From Streptomyces griseus subsp. griseus (GTDB lineage: Bacteria; Actinomycetota; Actinomycetes; Streptomycetales; Streptomycetaceae), in the NCBI RefSeq assembly GCF_000720255.1, contig NZ_JOJE01000001.1, positions 620,001 to 684,000 on the forward strand: a stretch of DNA of 64,000 bases. The letters run 5' to 3'. Position 1 is the stretch's first letter, and every line of letters starts with the position of its first letter. Positions 36,162-44,166 of the stretch are shown here, piece by piece. Position numbers and translations under genes: made by a program. The notes under the pieces are model-generated. The model was not told the DNA's origin and ran no database searches. It worked only from the letters and a program-made list of their open reading frames with translations.

Positions 36162-36243
36162 AACAGACGTGCGCCCGCGTACAACCTCCTGACACCTTAG
36201 CGAGTCTGACGGGTGTTCACTTCTTCATCCTGCAGGGGGATAC

Positions 36244-37821
36244 GTGCGTCGTCGTTTGATGTCAGCCATGGTGGTGGCCGCAGCAGCGGTCGGGGGACTG
36301 GCTGTGCCGGGTACGGCACATGCCGCCCCCGGCTGCTGGCAGGGGATCGAGACCACCCGGGCCGGAGAGCTGATGGTGAAGGGCAGCCTGGGCAGCCCCA
36401 GTCCCTCCACGCTGCTCATCCATCTGCGGGACAAGCAAACGGGGGCGCGTGTCGCCACCGTGGACAAGTTCCCGCGCGTGGACTACCACGAGCACGCTTT
36501 CGAGTTCGACGTGTACTCGGATCCCATCAAGCTCGACAAGCTCGGGCTCTACGCGATCGAGGTGGAATCGGCGGACGGCATCGCCCAGTGCGGGGACTTC
36601 GACTACCGGCTGCGGTCGGAGTTCTCCCACGTCTCCACCACGGGCAAGGTGTCGCTGGACAACCTGACGACCACGTTCTCCGCCGACGTCACCACCTTCG
36701 ACCCGCGCACCTGGCAGACCTCGCCGCTGCGGAACGCCGACGTCCGCCTCGAGGGCGACAGCGCCTCCATGGTCGCCACCACGGACGACGAGGGCCACCT
36801 GTCCGTACCGTTCACCTTCAGCGGCGTGGAGACCATTCCCCATATCGCCGCCACCATGGCGGCGACTGCGGAGATGGACGCGGAGTACAAATTCGTGCAG
36901 CCGTCCGTGGCCCGGCAGCAGGCGAGCATCGAGCTGGACGCCAACTCCAGGAACCTGAAGGCGCGCTACGGCCAGGTCGTGAAGATCACCGGCCGGGCCA
37001 CTCGCACGGCGGCGGACGGCACGGTGAAGCCGGTACCGGCGGGCACACCGCTGCTGGCCGACGTCAACGGAGTGCCCGTGGTGGGGGCGGACGGCCGCTT
37101 CGAGCGCAACGTACGGGCGCTGGCCGACGGACCGATCTACACCACGTGGGCGCGGACGTCGCGCTACCCCTGGCTGGAACACGTGGGTGGCGCCACGCAG
37201 ATCGACCTCCAGGACATCTCGCTCTTCGAGTCCTTCAAGGCGAGCGTCGACGCCGCCAAGCGGGTGACCGTCACCGGCGCGCTGCAGCGCAAGCCCGGCT
37301 ACGGGGGTGGCAGCCTCAAGGTGGAGATCCAGTACTCGGCCGACGGCCGTACCGGCTGGACCACGCGCAAGACGTTCACGACGGAGTTCTTCAGCGGGAT
37401 CGAGGAGACACTGCCGGGCCCCGCCGACGGCTACTGGCGCCTGCGCTTCGCCGGCACCGCGGAAGTCCTCGGCAGCGTCACCAAGCCGCTCCGGGTGACG
37501 AGGACCGACACGGCCTTCTCCGCCTTCAACGTGAACCCGGAGCCGGTGCGCCGCGGCAAGCCGCTCACGGTCACGGGCACGCTGAAGCACAAGAGCCCGA
37601 CGTGGAAGACGTACGGCGGGCAGACCGTGTACGTGTACTTCCGCCCCGCGGGCAGCCAGACCCTGACCTACATGGGCCGGGGCACGACCGCCGCCGACGG
37701 CACCTTCAAGCGTGTCTTCACGGCGGAGGGGACGGGCACCTGGCTGGCCCGCTACAGGGACTCCGACGGAAAGCACGTCAACGCCCAGAGCCGCCTCGAC
37801 GAGGTGACGGTGAACCGGTAG
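36244..37821 (+). CDS. secreted protein with Ig-like beta domains
   Basis: This 525-residue protein has a clear Sec signal (MRRRLMSAMVVAAAAVGG...GTAHA, cut after about residue 27) and no membrane anchor. The mature part reads as several beta-sandwich units; repeats such as VTGALQRKPGYGGGSLKVEIQYS and VTGTLKHKSPTWKTYGGQTVYVYF resemble bacterial Ig-like/adhesion modules. Similar proteins are common in Streptomyces and lack a known role. The start is GTG 36244. A TPP riboswitch-like RNA on the opposite strand points into its 3' end. Confidence 0.8.
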   Translation: MRRRLMSAMVVAAAAVGGLAVPGTAHAAPGCWQGIETTRAGELMVKGSLGSPSPSTLLIHLRDKQTGARVATVDKFPRVDYHEHAFEFDVYSDPIKLDKLGLYAIEVESADGIAQCGDFDYRLRSEFSHVSTTGKVSLDNLTTTFSADVTTFDPRTWQTSPLRNADVRLEGDSASMVATTDDEGHLSVPFTFSGVETIPHIAATMAATAEMDAEYKFVQPSVARQQASIELDANSRNLKARYGQVVKITGRATRTAADGTVKPVPAGTPLLADVNGVPVVGADGRFERNVRALADGPIYTTWARTSRYPWLEHVGGATQIDLQDISLFESFKASVDAAKRVTVTGALQRKPGYGGGSLKVEIQYSADGRTGWTTRKTFTTEFFSGIEETLPGPADGYWRLRFAGTAEVLGSVTKPLRVTRTDTAFSAFNVNPEPVRRGKPLTVTGTLKHKSPTWKTYGGQTVYVYFRPAGSQTLTYMGRGTTAADGTFKRVFTAEGTGTWLARYRDSDGKHVNAQSRLDEVTVNR

Positions 37822-37862
37822 CGGCACATGACGGACCGCACATGAGGGACCTACGAGGCGGG

Positions 37863-37984
37863 TTCCCTTCGCCGGTATTGCCCGGATCAGGTTGCTGGGG
37901 GTCGCCCTCCGTTCGCCGGACGCTTTCCTGTCCCGCGATCTTCGGGCCTCTCAGCCCGACCGTCGACGTCGGCACCAGCGGAAG
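37863..37984 (-). ncRNA. TPP riboswitch (THI element), apparently orphan
   Basis: Read on the minus strand, this region has the defining pieces of a thiamine pyrophosphate aptamer in order. These are TTCCGCTGGTGCC, GGGCTGAGAGG (the CTGAGA box), then CAACCTGATCCGGGCAAT and ACCGGCGAAGGGAA. The terminal TTCC/GGAA closes helix P1. Such aptamers normally sit just upstream of thiC, thiM or thiamine transport genes. Here the minus strand downstream is antisense to the secreted-protein gene, with no thi gene within reach. Upstream is the end of the ferredoxin gene. It may be a relic after loss of its gene, or an antisense control element. Confidence 0.85.
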
Positions 37985-38116
37985 CCGAGACTTCACGCCC
38001 ATGTCGGCTACTCCGGTCGAACTCCCTCACTCGTCTCGTAGGCCTACTTCGAGGATAGGAAGTTTCACACGGGGATAAAAGCCCCCCAATCATGATTTTT
38101 CTTACGATTTCATCGG

Positions 38117-38353
38117 CTACTGCTCCTCCGGGGGAAACACCGCCTCCCCACTCCCCACCAGCGTGATCACGATCGCCTCGACCGGACAGCTCTCCGCCGC
38201 CGCCAGGATCCGCTCGTTGGCGTCGGGGTCCGGATCGAGGGGGTGGGACTGGCGCCCGGTGTCGAGACGGAAGCCGCCCGGGGCGTGGTGGACGCACTGG
38301 GCGGAGCCGATGCACAGGGAGCGGTCGACCTCGACGTGCCAGCGGTCGCCCAT
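38117..38353 (-). CDS. [3Fe-4S]-type ferredoxin
   Basis: This 78-residue ferredoxin has CIGSAQCVHHAP and ESCPVEAI, leaving three cysteines for a 3Fe-4S cluster as in ferredoxins that serve actinobacterial cytochrome P450s. It starts 3 nt after the aldehyde dehydrogenase stop, so the pair are cotranscribed. It is a plausible electron donor for the CYP125-type P450 at 59.4 kb, whose promoter carries the same CTGACGG motif. The start is ATG 38353; GAGGGGTAGGGG serves as ribosome site. Confidence 0.93.
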   Translation of the reverse strand: MGDRWHVEVDRSLCIGSAQCVHHAPGGFRLDTGRQSHPLDPDPDANERILAAAESCPVEAIVITLVGSGEAVFPPEEQ

Positions 38354-38356
38354 CCC

Positions 38357-39814
38357 CTACCCCTCCCAGCCGGCCGGCAGGTGGATCATCTTGTGCTCGA
38401 GGTACTCGCCGTACCCCTCGGGCCCGAACTCGCGCCCCAGACCGGAGTTCTTGTAGCCGCCGAACGGTCCGAGCATGTCGAGGCTGAAGGTGTTGACCGA
38501 GTACGTGCCGGTACGGACCTGCCGTGCGACCTCGATGCCGTGCTCCACGTCGGCCGTCCACACGCTGCCGCTGAGCCCGTAGTCGGAGTCGTTGGCGATC
38601 TTCACGGCCTCGGCCTCGTCGCCGTAGGGCAGCAGGCAGATCACCGGCCCGAAGATCTCCTCCCGGGCGATGCGCATGGAGTTGTCGACGTCGCCGAAGA
38701 GCGTCGGCCCCACGTACCACCCGCGGTCCAGCCCCGCAGGCCGCCCGCCGCCGGTGAGAATCTTCGCGCCCTCCTCCTGCCCGATGCGGATGTAGTCGAG
38801 GTTGCGCCGCTGCTGCCGCTCGGCGACCAGCGGGCCGACCTGGGTCGCCGGGTCCAGCGGATCGCCGACCACGAGGGCGCCGGCCGCGGCCGCGAAGGCC
38901 TCCGCGAACTCGTCGTAGCGCGAACGCGGCAGCAGGATGCGGGTCTGGGCCACGCACGCCTGCCCGTTGTTCATCCAGGCCGCCGGGACGATGCCCGCGA
39001 CGGCCGTCTCCACGTCCACGTCCGGCAGCACGACCGCCGCCGACTTCCCGCCCAGCTCAAGGGTCACCCGGGTCAGGTTCCGGGCGGCCACCTCCATCAC
39101 CCGCTTGCCGGCGGCGACCGAGCCGGTGAAGGAGACCTTGTCGACGCCGGGGTGCCCGACCAGGTACTCGCTGACCTCGCGGTCCGCCGGCAGGATGGAT
39201 AGCACGCCCTCCGGCAGCCCCGCCTCCGTCGCGATCTCCGCCAGCAGGTAGGCGTCCAGCGGCGACTCCGGCGACGGCTTCAGCACCACCGTGCAGCCGG
39301 TGAGCAGCGCGGGCGCGAGTTTGGCGGCGGCCACGAACTGCGGGACGTTCCAGGGCACGACCGCCGCGACCACCCCCACCGGCTCCCGCCGCACGAGGAT
39401 CCTCCCGAGCACGCCGTCGCGCGTCTCCTCGTAGGTGAAGCCACGGGCGACCGTGATCGCCGCGTCCCACACCATCATCGCGCCCAGCGCCTGCGCGAGG
39501 ACGCTCCAGGAGTACGGCGACCCGTTCTCCGAGGAGATCACGCGGGCGATCTCCTCGTGCCGCACGGCGATCGCGTCCTTGATGCGGGTGACCACGGCGA
39601 TCCGCTCCTCCAGGGAGAGCCGCGGCCAGGGCCCCTCGTCGAAAGCCCGCCGCGCGGCAGCGACCGCCCGGTCCACGTCCGCGGCCGAGGCGTGCGGCAC
39701 CCGACCGATGACCTCCTCGGTGTGCGGCGAGACCACCTCGATGACGTCCCGGCCGAGGGGGTCGGTCAACTCCCCGCCGATGAACAGCTGTCCGTGTTCC
39801 ACGAGCTCGGTCAT
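38357..39814 (-). CDS. NAD-dependent aldehyde dehydrogenase
   Basis: This 485-residue aldehyde dehydrogenase has VVPWNVP, SFTGSVAAGKRV, the catalytic Glu in VTLELGGKSAAVV and the catalytic Cys in NNGQACVAQTR. It oxidises an aldehyde to the acid, as would be needed after an alcohol or aldehyde product of P450 hydroxylation. ATG 39814 has GGAGGG 6 nt before it; upstream in-frame residues come from promoter and att DNA. The promoter carries the CTGACGG motif 34 bp upstream of the start, then a KstR-like box that is also the integration site of mobile elements. Confidence 0.93.
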   Translation of the reverse strand: MTELVEHGQLFIGGELTDPLGRDVIEVVSPHTEEVIGRVPHASAADVDRAVAAARRAFDEGPWPRLSLEERIAVVTRIKDAIAVRHEEIARVISSENGSPYSWSVLAQALGAMMVWDAAITVARGFTYEETRDGVLGRILVRREPVGVVAAVVPWNVPQFVAAAKLAPALLTGCTVVLKPSPESPLDAYLLAEIATEAGLPEGVLSILPADREVSEYLVGHPGVDKVSFTGSVAAGKRVMEVAARNLTRVTLELGGKSAAVVLPDVDVETAVAGIVPAAWMNNGQACVAQTRILLPRSRYDEFAEAFAAAAGALVVGDPLDPATQVGPLVAERQQRRNLDYIRIGQEEGAKILTGGGRPAGLDRGWYVGPTLFGDVDNSMRIAREEIFGPVICLLPYGDEAEAVKIANDSDYGLSGSVWTADVEHGIEVARQVRTGTYSVNTFSLDMLGPFGGYKNSGLGREFGPEGYGEYLEHKMIHLPAGWEG

Positions 39815-39847
39815 GGCGACCCTCCTGAGGAGCCGGCGATCCCGTTT

Positions 39848-39862
39848 CTGACGGGGCATCAG
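39848..39862. promoter_or_regulatory. CTGACGGNNYRTCAG motif, site D
   Basis: CTGACGGGGCATCAG lies 34 bp upstream of the aldehyde dehydrogenase ATG and 5 bp from a KstR-like box (TGATACCAGTTCTG, 39867-39880, two departures from consensus). Confidence 0.65.
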
Positions 39863-39866
39863 GAAC

Positions 39867-39965
39867 TGATACCAGTTCTGGTCAAAGGAGTCCACGGACA
39901 GGACGAGAATGCCCCTGAGCAGGGGTTTCCCGGGGATCAGGGGCGGGCGCGGAAGCCGTGGGCCG
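39867..39965. other. degenerate attachment-site copy at the left end of a tandem element relic
   Basis: From ACCAGTTCT onward this stretch parallels 40637-40735. Both continue AGTCCACGGACAGGACGAGA, then a GCCCCTGA...TCAGGGGC stem (39911-39918 and 39937-39944), then GTGGGCCGT. The arm next to the intact element's integrase gene is thus present twice. To the left of the core, the sequence is the aldehyde dehydrogenase promoter, so this is the chromosome-proximal junction (attL) of an older insertion. Confidence 0.65.
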
Positions 39966-40018
39966 TGGACCCGAGACAGTAAGGGGCCCCGGCAGGGGGG
40001 CCCGCCTCGGAGCACCCC

Positions 40019-40330
40019 CTAGCCGGCAGCCACGACAGCTTGGACCAGGCCCGGGAATCTGCGCTCCAGGTCCTCCGCGCGAAGGCGCATGTACAGCCCG
40101 TTTCCCACGTTGCGCTGGTAGACCAAGCCCGCCTCACGCAGCACTCGCCAGTGCCGGGTGCGACTGGACTTGCCCACCGGCAGGTCGAAGGACGCACAGA
40201 GCCGTTCCTCGTCCGGCCGCGCGGACAGTTCGGCAATGACTCGACGCCGGTTCTCGTCCGCCAGCGCCAGAAGGATGGGACCCACCTCCAGATCCTCGAC
40301 ACGAGGGTGCGCCAACTCGCCTGCGTCCAT
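40019..40330 (-). CDS. ArsR-family transcriptional repressor
   Basis: This 103-residue winged-helix protein (MDAGELAHPRVEDLEVGPILLALADENRR...) has helix-turn-helix LPVGKSSRTRHWRVLREAGLV. It lacks the CxC metal site of ArsR/SmtB sensors, so it probably responds to another signal. ATG 40330 has GAGGGGTGGAG upstream. Two identical-type operators lie just upstream of the start, before a truncated divergent frame. It sits between the two att copies, so it is likely cargo of the relic element. Confidence 0.88.
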   Translation of the reverse strand: MDAGELAHPRVEDLEVGPILLALADENRRRVIAELSARPDEERLCASFDLPVGKSSRTRHWRVLREAGLVYQRNVGNGLYMRLRAEDLERRFPGLVQAVVAAG

Positions 40331-40348
40331 CACTCCACCCCTCGACAA

Positions 40349-40396
40349 GGTACGCATGCAAGCGTACCTTCCATGAGGTACGCGACCGTGCGTACC
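40349..40396. promoter_or_regulatory. double GGTACGC-N6-GCGTACC operator
   Basis: Two perfect 7-bp inverted repeats (40349-40368 and 40377-40396) have centres 28 bp apart. They fill the gap between the ArsR start (40330) and the small divergent frame (40414). This is very likely the ArsR operator, controlling both directions. Confidence 0.8.
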
Positions 40397-40413
40397 TTAC
40401 CTCTGGGGGAGCC

Positions 40414-40515
40414 ATGCCCGCGTCCACATCACCAAGCCGCCGCATCCTGTCCCGCATCCGCTCGTCACTGCGCAAGCTCCTCCTCGTCGACCACTCACCC
40501 TTCATGACCCTTTGA
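40414..40515 (+). CDS. 33-residue frame divergent from arsR, possibly a truncated transporter start
   Basis: The frame MPASTSPSRRILSRIRSSLR... ends VDHSPFMTL, with GGGGGA before its ATG. Its position directly after the twin operator is where the regulated gene of an ArsR pair belongs. The basic N-terminus leading to a short hydrophobic run resembles the first residues of an MFS transporter, so the rest may be deleted. It could also be a real small protein. Confidence 0.45.
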   Translation: MPASTSPSRRILSRIRSSLRKLLLVDHSPFMTL

Positions 40516-40598
40516 CTCGATCTGCACCGGGAAGGAACGGGGACAAGCCGACCTCTCGATCAGGAGCACCGCCGCAAGAGCTGGGCCGCCATGGTCAA

Positions 40599-40657
40599 CC
40601 CAACGCCCCACAGCAGCAGTCGACTTGAGCACCCGTTGAAACCAGTTCTAGTTAAAG
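40599..40657. other. attachment site, left end of the AICE (attL)
   Basis: 59 bp match 50780-50838 with three mismatches; the inner 38 bp (40617-40654) are identical. This repeat bounds the int-to-cargo gene block. It contains TGAAACCAGTTCTA (40637-40650), a perfect KstR-type box. It is not a tRNA 3' end, unlike most AICE sites. Confidence 0.85.
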
Positions 40658-40680
40658 TAGTCCACGGACAGGACGAGAAT

Positions 40681-40714
40681 GCCCCTGACCAGCGGTTTCC
40701 CGATGATCAGGGGC
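40681..40714 (-). terminator. hairpin beyond the integrase gene
   Basis: GCCCCTGA (40681-40688) pairs with TCAGGGGC (40707-40714). It lies 22 nt past the integrase stop within the att arm, and may be a terminator or an integrase arm site. Confidence 0.5.
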
Positions 40715-40735
40715 GGGGCCGAAACCCGTGGGCCG

Positions 40736-41983
40736 TCAGGGGGCCGTCGGGGGCCTACGGGCCGCCCGGTACATCTCGTCGACGGCGTTCCGCGTACGCG
40801 TCTCGCTGCTCGGCATGAGGTGGGTGTAGGTGCGGAGCGTGAACCCGGCGTCGGCGTGACCGAGGTAGGCGCTCAGGGCCTTGATGCTCTCCCCGGAGTC
40901 GAGAAGTACCGAGGCGTAGAAGTGCCGTAGCGCATGCATGCCGTCTTCACGGGCTTCCTTGTACCGCTCCCCCGGCCCGGGCTTGGGGATCACTCCGGTC
41001 GCGGCGAGCGCAGGCTTCCAGGCGTGCACGTTGAAGGCGTTGCGCCAGACCGCCCCGCCCTCAGCACCCGTGAAGTACAGGAGCCTGGTCACCGGCTCTC
41101 CGTCGGGGCGCATCCAGGGCAGCGTGACGTCGGCCGGCGGGAAGGCCGTCATGTGCTCGGCGAGCGCGAAGGCGACCGAGTCCGGCAGCGGCACGTCACG
41201 GAGCTTGCCGTTCTTCGGCGGGGCGAAGACCAGCTTCCGGTCCACGACCTTGACCTGTTGGGTGACGTGCAGAACGCCGGAGAGCGGGTCCACCTCGTCG
41301 ACGGGCAGTCCGAAGATTTCCCCTTGCCGAAGTCCGCAACCGGCTCCGACGTCGACCATGGCCCGAAAGCGGTCAGGCAACCCCTGCCGCACGGCGAACA
41401 CACGGTCGGCAGACCACGGAGCGACCCGACCGGGGGCGGGCTTCGGGCGCCGGACGGAGCGCGCCCCGCAGGGATTGCGCGCGAGGCGACCGTCATCGAC
41501 AGCGGCAGCAAGCACCGCCGACACGTTCCCGAAGATCACACGGCGGGACGATCCAGCGCTTCCCGCGTCCTCCAGCTTGCGTATCCAGGCTCGGATGTCG
41601 GACGGCTGCAGCGAGGAGAGCGGACGGCTTCCGAGGTACGGAAAGGCATGGAGCCGAAGGCGACGCTCCGTGTTCTCACGAGTCGTCGGGTCGGTCGTCT
41701 GCCCGGCCAGCCACTCGGTGGCGTACTGCTGGAAGGTGACCTTCCCGGCCTCGGGGTCGAGGTACTGGCCCCGCGACATGTCCGCCTCGATACCCGCGAG
41801 CCACTGGTCGGCGAGCCGCTTCTTGCCGTCAGGGAAGCTCTTGGACTTCTCGGTGCCGTCCGGTCCCACGTACCGGGCCCGGTAGCGCAGACCGAGGCCA
41901 TGACGGTCGGTCTTGACCTTGCGCGGCTTGCCGTCCGGACCGACTTCCGCCCGGAACCAGCGATCCTGAACATGCCCGGCCAT
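40736..41983 (-). CDS. int: tyrosine-recombinase integrase
   Basis: This 415-residue phage-type integrase has an N-terminal arm-binding and SAM-like core-binding region (about 55-170). Its catalytic domain has Arg in GLRQGE (about 219), HALRH and GHADAGFTLRTYTHL, giving the R-H-R-H-Y set. It recombines the 38-bp core visible at both ends. It is adjacent to attL as expected. Its start overlaps the xis stop by one base, so both are expressed together from upstream. Confidence 0.95.
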   Translation of the reverse strand: MAGHVQDRWFRAEVGPDGKPRKVKTDRHGLGLRYRARYVGPDGTEKSKSFPDGKKRLADQWLAGIEADMSRGQYLDPEAGKVTFQQYATEWLAGQTTDPTTRENTERRLRLHAFPYLGSRPLSSLQPSDIRAWIRKLEDAGSAGSSRRVIFGNVSAVLAAAVDDGRLARNPCGARSVRRPKPAPGRVAPWSADRVFAVRQGLPDRFRAMVDVGAGCGLRQGEIFGLPVDEVDPLSGVLHVTQQVKVVDRKLVFAPPKNGKLRDVPLPDSVAFALAEHMTAFPPADVTLPWMRPDGEPVTRLLYFTGAEGGAVWRNAFNVHAWKPALAATGVIPKPGPGERYKEAREDGMHALRHFYASVLLDSGESIKALSAYLGHADAGFTLRTYTHLMPSSETRTRNAVDEMYRAARRPPTAP

Positions 41984-42180
41984 CAGGCAGCCTCCCCAAG
42001 CTGGGTATCCACCCAGGCCCGCACGTCGTTCGGGTCAAAGCGCAGGTGCCGGCCAACGCGGAAGCCGCGGGGACCGGTGCGCTTGCGACGCCACTGGTAG
42101 ACCGTCTCGACGCTGGGCAACTCGAACATCTCCACGAGGTCGTCGGGCGTCAGGAAGCGGTTCGGCAGCTCTGAGGGCAT
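41983..42180 (-). CDS. xis: excisionase / MerR-like helix-turn-helix protein
   Basis: This 65-residue protein has a winged-helix of the excisionase class (LTPDDLVEMFELPSVETVYQWRRKRTGP...GRHLRFDPNDVRAWV). It bends att DNA and directs the integrase toward excision. It lies one nucleotide after the rep stop and overlaps int, matching the rep-xis-int operon of pSAM2. Confidence 0.92.
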   Translation of the reverse strand: MPSELPNRFLTPDDLVEMFELPSVETVYQWRRKRTGPRGFRVGRHLRFDPNDVRAWVDTQLGEAA

Positions 42181-42181
42181 G

Positions 42182-43555
42182 TCACCACTCCCTTTCGTCT
42201 ATGGGCAGGTCGCGTAGTGCTTCGCGGGCGGTCTCGCGGTTGAGTTGGAGGTTGCGGGCGATGGTGGCGGCGAGGGCGGATTCGCCGGGGGTGTGGCCGT
42301 GTCCGGCGTACTGCCAGTCGGCCAGGACCAGGACGGTGTCCGGCTCGACGTCGTCCAGGCCGAGCGCGGCATGTTCCTGGGTGGCGCGGTAGTCGGCGCG
42401 GGCCTGGCGGAGTTCGCCGAGGGTGGTGGAGTAGCGGCGCGACTTGGAGGAGAAGTGGCCCCGGAAGCCGAGCATGTGAGCCCAGGCCCACAGACGGCGG
42501 TCGGGGTAGAGGGGATCGAGTTCCTTGCAGGCCCGGATGAGGCGGCGGGCGTGGTCGGGTACGCCGTGGCGGTCGAGTTCGGAGAGTTCACCGATGCGGC
42601 GGTCGAGGGTGCCGGTGGTCTCGGCGGCTTTGGTGGCGTACTTGGCGACGTAGGCGGCGACGGCCTGTTCGGTGATGTCGGAGCCGTCGCCGAATGCCTT
42701 GACCGGGCGGACGTCGAGCTGGGTGCCCCAGCGGAACGTCCGGGCGGGCTGGTCTCCGGAGGCGGGCACCGAGACCGACGTGTAGGAGTGGGCGGCGGCG
42801 GCCTGGATGGCGTCGGCGAGGAGGTCGACCGTTGCCCAGGCCGGGGGCGGGGTGTCCGGTCCGTCGGGTCCGTCGAGGCGGATCACCGCGTGGAAGTGCA
42901 GCGCGCCGCGCTTCTGGAACTCGGCGACCTTGCCGTACGACAGCCGGGCGCACTCTTTCAGCTCCCGTTGAGACAGGCCCGCGCGGGCTGCGATCTCGCG
43001 GCGGAGGCGGTTGGTGAAGCGCTGCCAGAGCTGTCCGGCGTGGTTGTTGAACAGCACCGCGCCCGCGTAGTCGTACGTCGCAGGGTCGAGGGCGGTGCCC
43101 AGGGCGGGGTCCTCGGCCGGGTGGTGGTTGCCGCAGCGGCAGACGCCATGGTCGGGACGGTTGTGGACGCGGCCGAAGGAGGGGGCAGTGAGAGTGGCGA
43201 AGACGCGGGGGTGGTCGCGGACGGTGGCGGGGATGTCGCGGCGGTCGTCTCCAGCCAGGCCTGCGCGGATGAGGTGGTAGGTGTCGCCCGCGTAGGTCCA
43301 GGCGCAGGACGGGCAGCGGGATGCACGGCGGTTGCCGCAGGCGACGCGGAGGCGTCCGCCCGGCTCGTTCTCGGTGGAGTAGTGGTGCAGGGTCTCGCCG
43401 GTGGTCTTGTCCTTGGTGAGGGTCCAGCCGGTCAGGTGGATGGGGTCGGAGCAGCCGCCGGTGCGGCGGATCTGGTCTTCCCAACGGTCGTAGTCGGACG
43501 CCGAAGCCACCCTCAGCAGGTCGCCGAGGGTGGTCGGGTCGAGCAGGTCAGGCAC
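42182..43555 (-). CDS. repSA: replication initiator protein (RepSA-like)
   Basis: This 457-residue rolling-circle initiator is of the RepSA type. Cys/His metal clusters appear early (CGNRRASRCPSC, CRCGNHH). The HUH-like motif is GALHFHAVIRLDG and the catalytic Tyr region is YVAKYATKAA. It nicks the element's double-strand origin after excision. GTG 43555 was chosen because it overlaps the upstream gene's stop and has GGGAGGG before it; the longer frame is Ala/Pro filler. DNA in the N-terminal part is rich in repeats. Confidence 0.92.
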   Translation of the reverse strand: MPDLLDPTTLGDLLRVASASDYDRWEDQIRRTGGCSDPIHLTGWTLTKDKTTGETLHHYSTENEPGGRLRVACGNRRASRCPSCAWTYAGDTYHLIRAGLAGDDRRDIPATVRDHPRVFATLTAPSFGRVHNRPDHGVCRCGNHHPAEDPALGTALDPATYDYAGAVLFNNHAGQLWQRFTNRLRREIAARAGLSQRELKECARLSYGKVAEFQKRGALHFHAVIRLDGPDGPDTPPPAWATVDLLADAIQAAAAHSYTSVSVPASGDQPARTFRWGTQLDVRPVKAFGDGSDITEQAVAAYVAKYATKAAETTGTLDRRIGELSELDRHGVPDHARRLIRACKELDPLYPDRRLWAWAHMLGFRGHFSSKSRRYSTTLGELRQARADYRATQEHAALGLDDVEPDTVLVLADWQYAGHGHTPGESALAATIARNLQLNRETAREALRDLPIDEREW

Positions 43556-43733
43556 GGGCGCCCTCCCGGTTGCGGTGGCTGCGGGTGACGCCGAGGCCGT
43601 TGCAGGCCGGGCAGTTGGCGGTGATGGTGCGGAGGTGGCCACGGGGGTCACGGCCGCCGAGGGTGATGGCGACGGAGGCGAAGCCGTCGCAGTTGCCGCA
43701 GATGCGGGGCGCGGGTGTGGTGCGGTGGGTCAT
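43548..43733 (-). CDS. small zinc-finger protein of the AICE
   Basis: This 61-residue protein has two CxxC pairs (CGNCDG and CPACNG), as in DnaJ-type zinc fingers. It is found directly upstream of rep in many AICEs and overlaps the rep start by 8 nt. It is probably a DNA- or protein-binding accessory factor. Confidence 0.8.
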   Translation of the reverse strand: MTHRTTPAPRICGNCDGFASVAITLGGRDPRGHLRTITANCPACNGLGVTRSHRNREGARA

Positions 43734-43822
43734 GCTGGGGGTTCCTTCCGGTTCCACGGGATCGGACAGGGACGGTGCCCGGGCGGCGGATGCTTGGCGG
43801 TGTCAGGCCGCCCGGGCGCCGG

Positions 43823-44143
43823 TCAGCGTCGCTTGCTCTCGGCGGTGATCAGGGAGCGGATCACCAGGGCGCAGATGGCGACCGAGGCGCCGGTGATGGC
43901 GACGGCGAGGAGCATGGAGACGAGGACGGCGCCGACGACCAGGACCACGGCCGTGCCACCGCCGACGAGGGCGAGAGCGGTGCCCGGGGTGAGCTGGACG
44001 GTCGGCCGCGACGGAACCTGTGTGGCCGCAGCCGGGGCGGGCGTAGTGGTGGTGTGCTGGACCACGGCGGTCGGCTCGACTACGGCGGGCGGGGAGACGA
44101 GTCCGGTGGGGGTGGGCATAGTGGGGAGCTTCGGGCGGAACAT
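43823..44143 (-). CDS. spdD: spread protein SpdD-like
   Basis: This 106-residue protein begins MFRPKLPTMPTPTGLV, has a Thr/Pro-rich middle, and ends in two adjacent helices (LALVGGGTAVVLVVGAVLVSMLLAVAITGASVAICALVI). This is the layout of the Streptomyces mobile element SpdD protein, needed for plasmid spread within mycelium, probably in septal membranes. ATG 44143 has GAAGGGAGA upstream. Confidence 0.85.
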   Translation of the reverse strand: MFRPKLPTMPTPTGLVSPPAVVEPTAVVQHTTTTPAPAAATQVPSRPTVQLTPGTALALVGGGTAVVLVVGAVLVSMLLAVAITGASVAICALVIRSLITAESKRR

Positions 44144-44166
44144 GGCGGTTCTCCCTTCGCGGGTGG

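Noticed and set aside
36205..36219. CTGACGGGTGTTCAC upstream of the secreted-protein gene as a fifth copy of the CTGACGGNNYRTCAG motif
   Set aside because: Only the left half matches; the right half (GTTCAC) departs from YRTCAG, so it was left out of the motif set.
40591..40818. Plus-strand frames with RLEHPLKPVLV at both AICE ends as a target gene split by integration
   Set aside because: The frames share sequence only because they cross the att repeats; composition and lack of ribosome sites indicate no coding.
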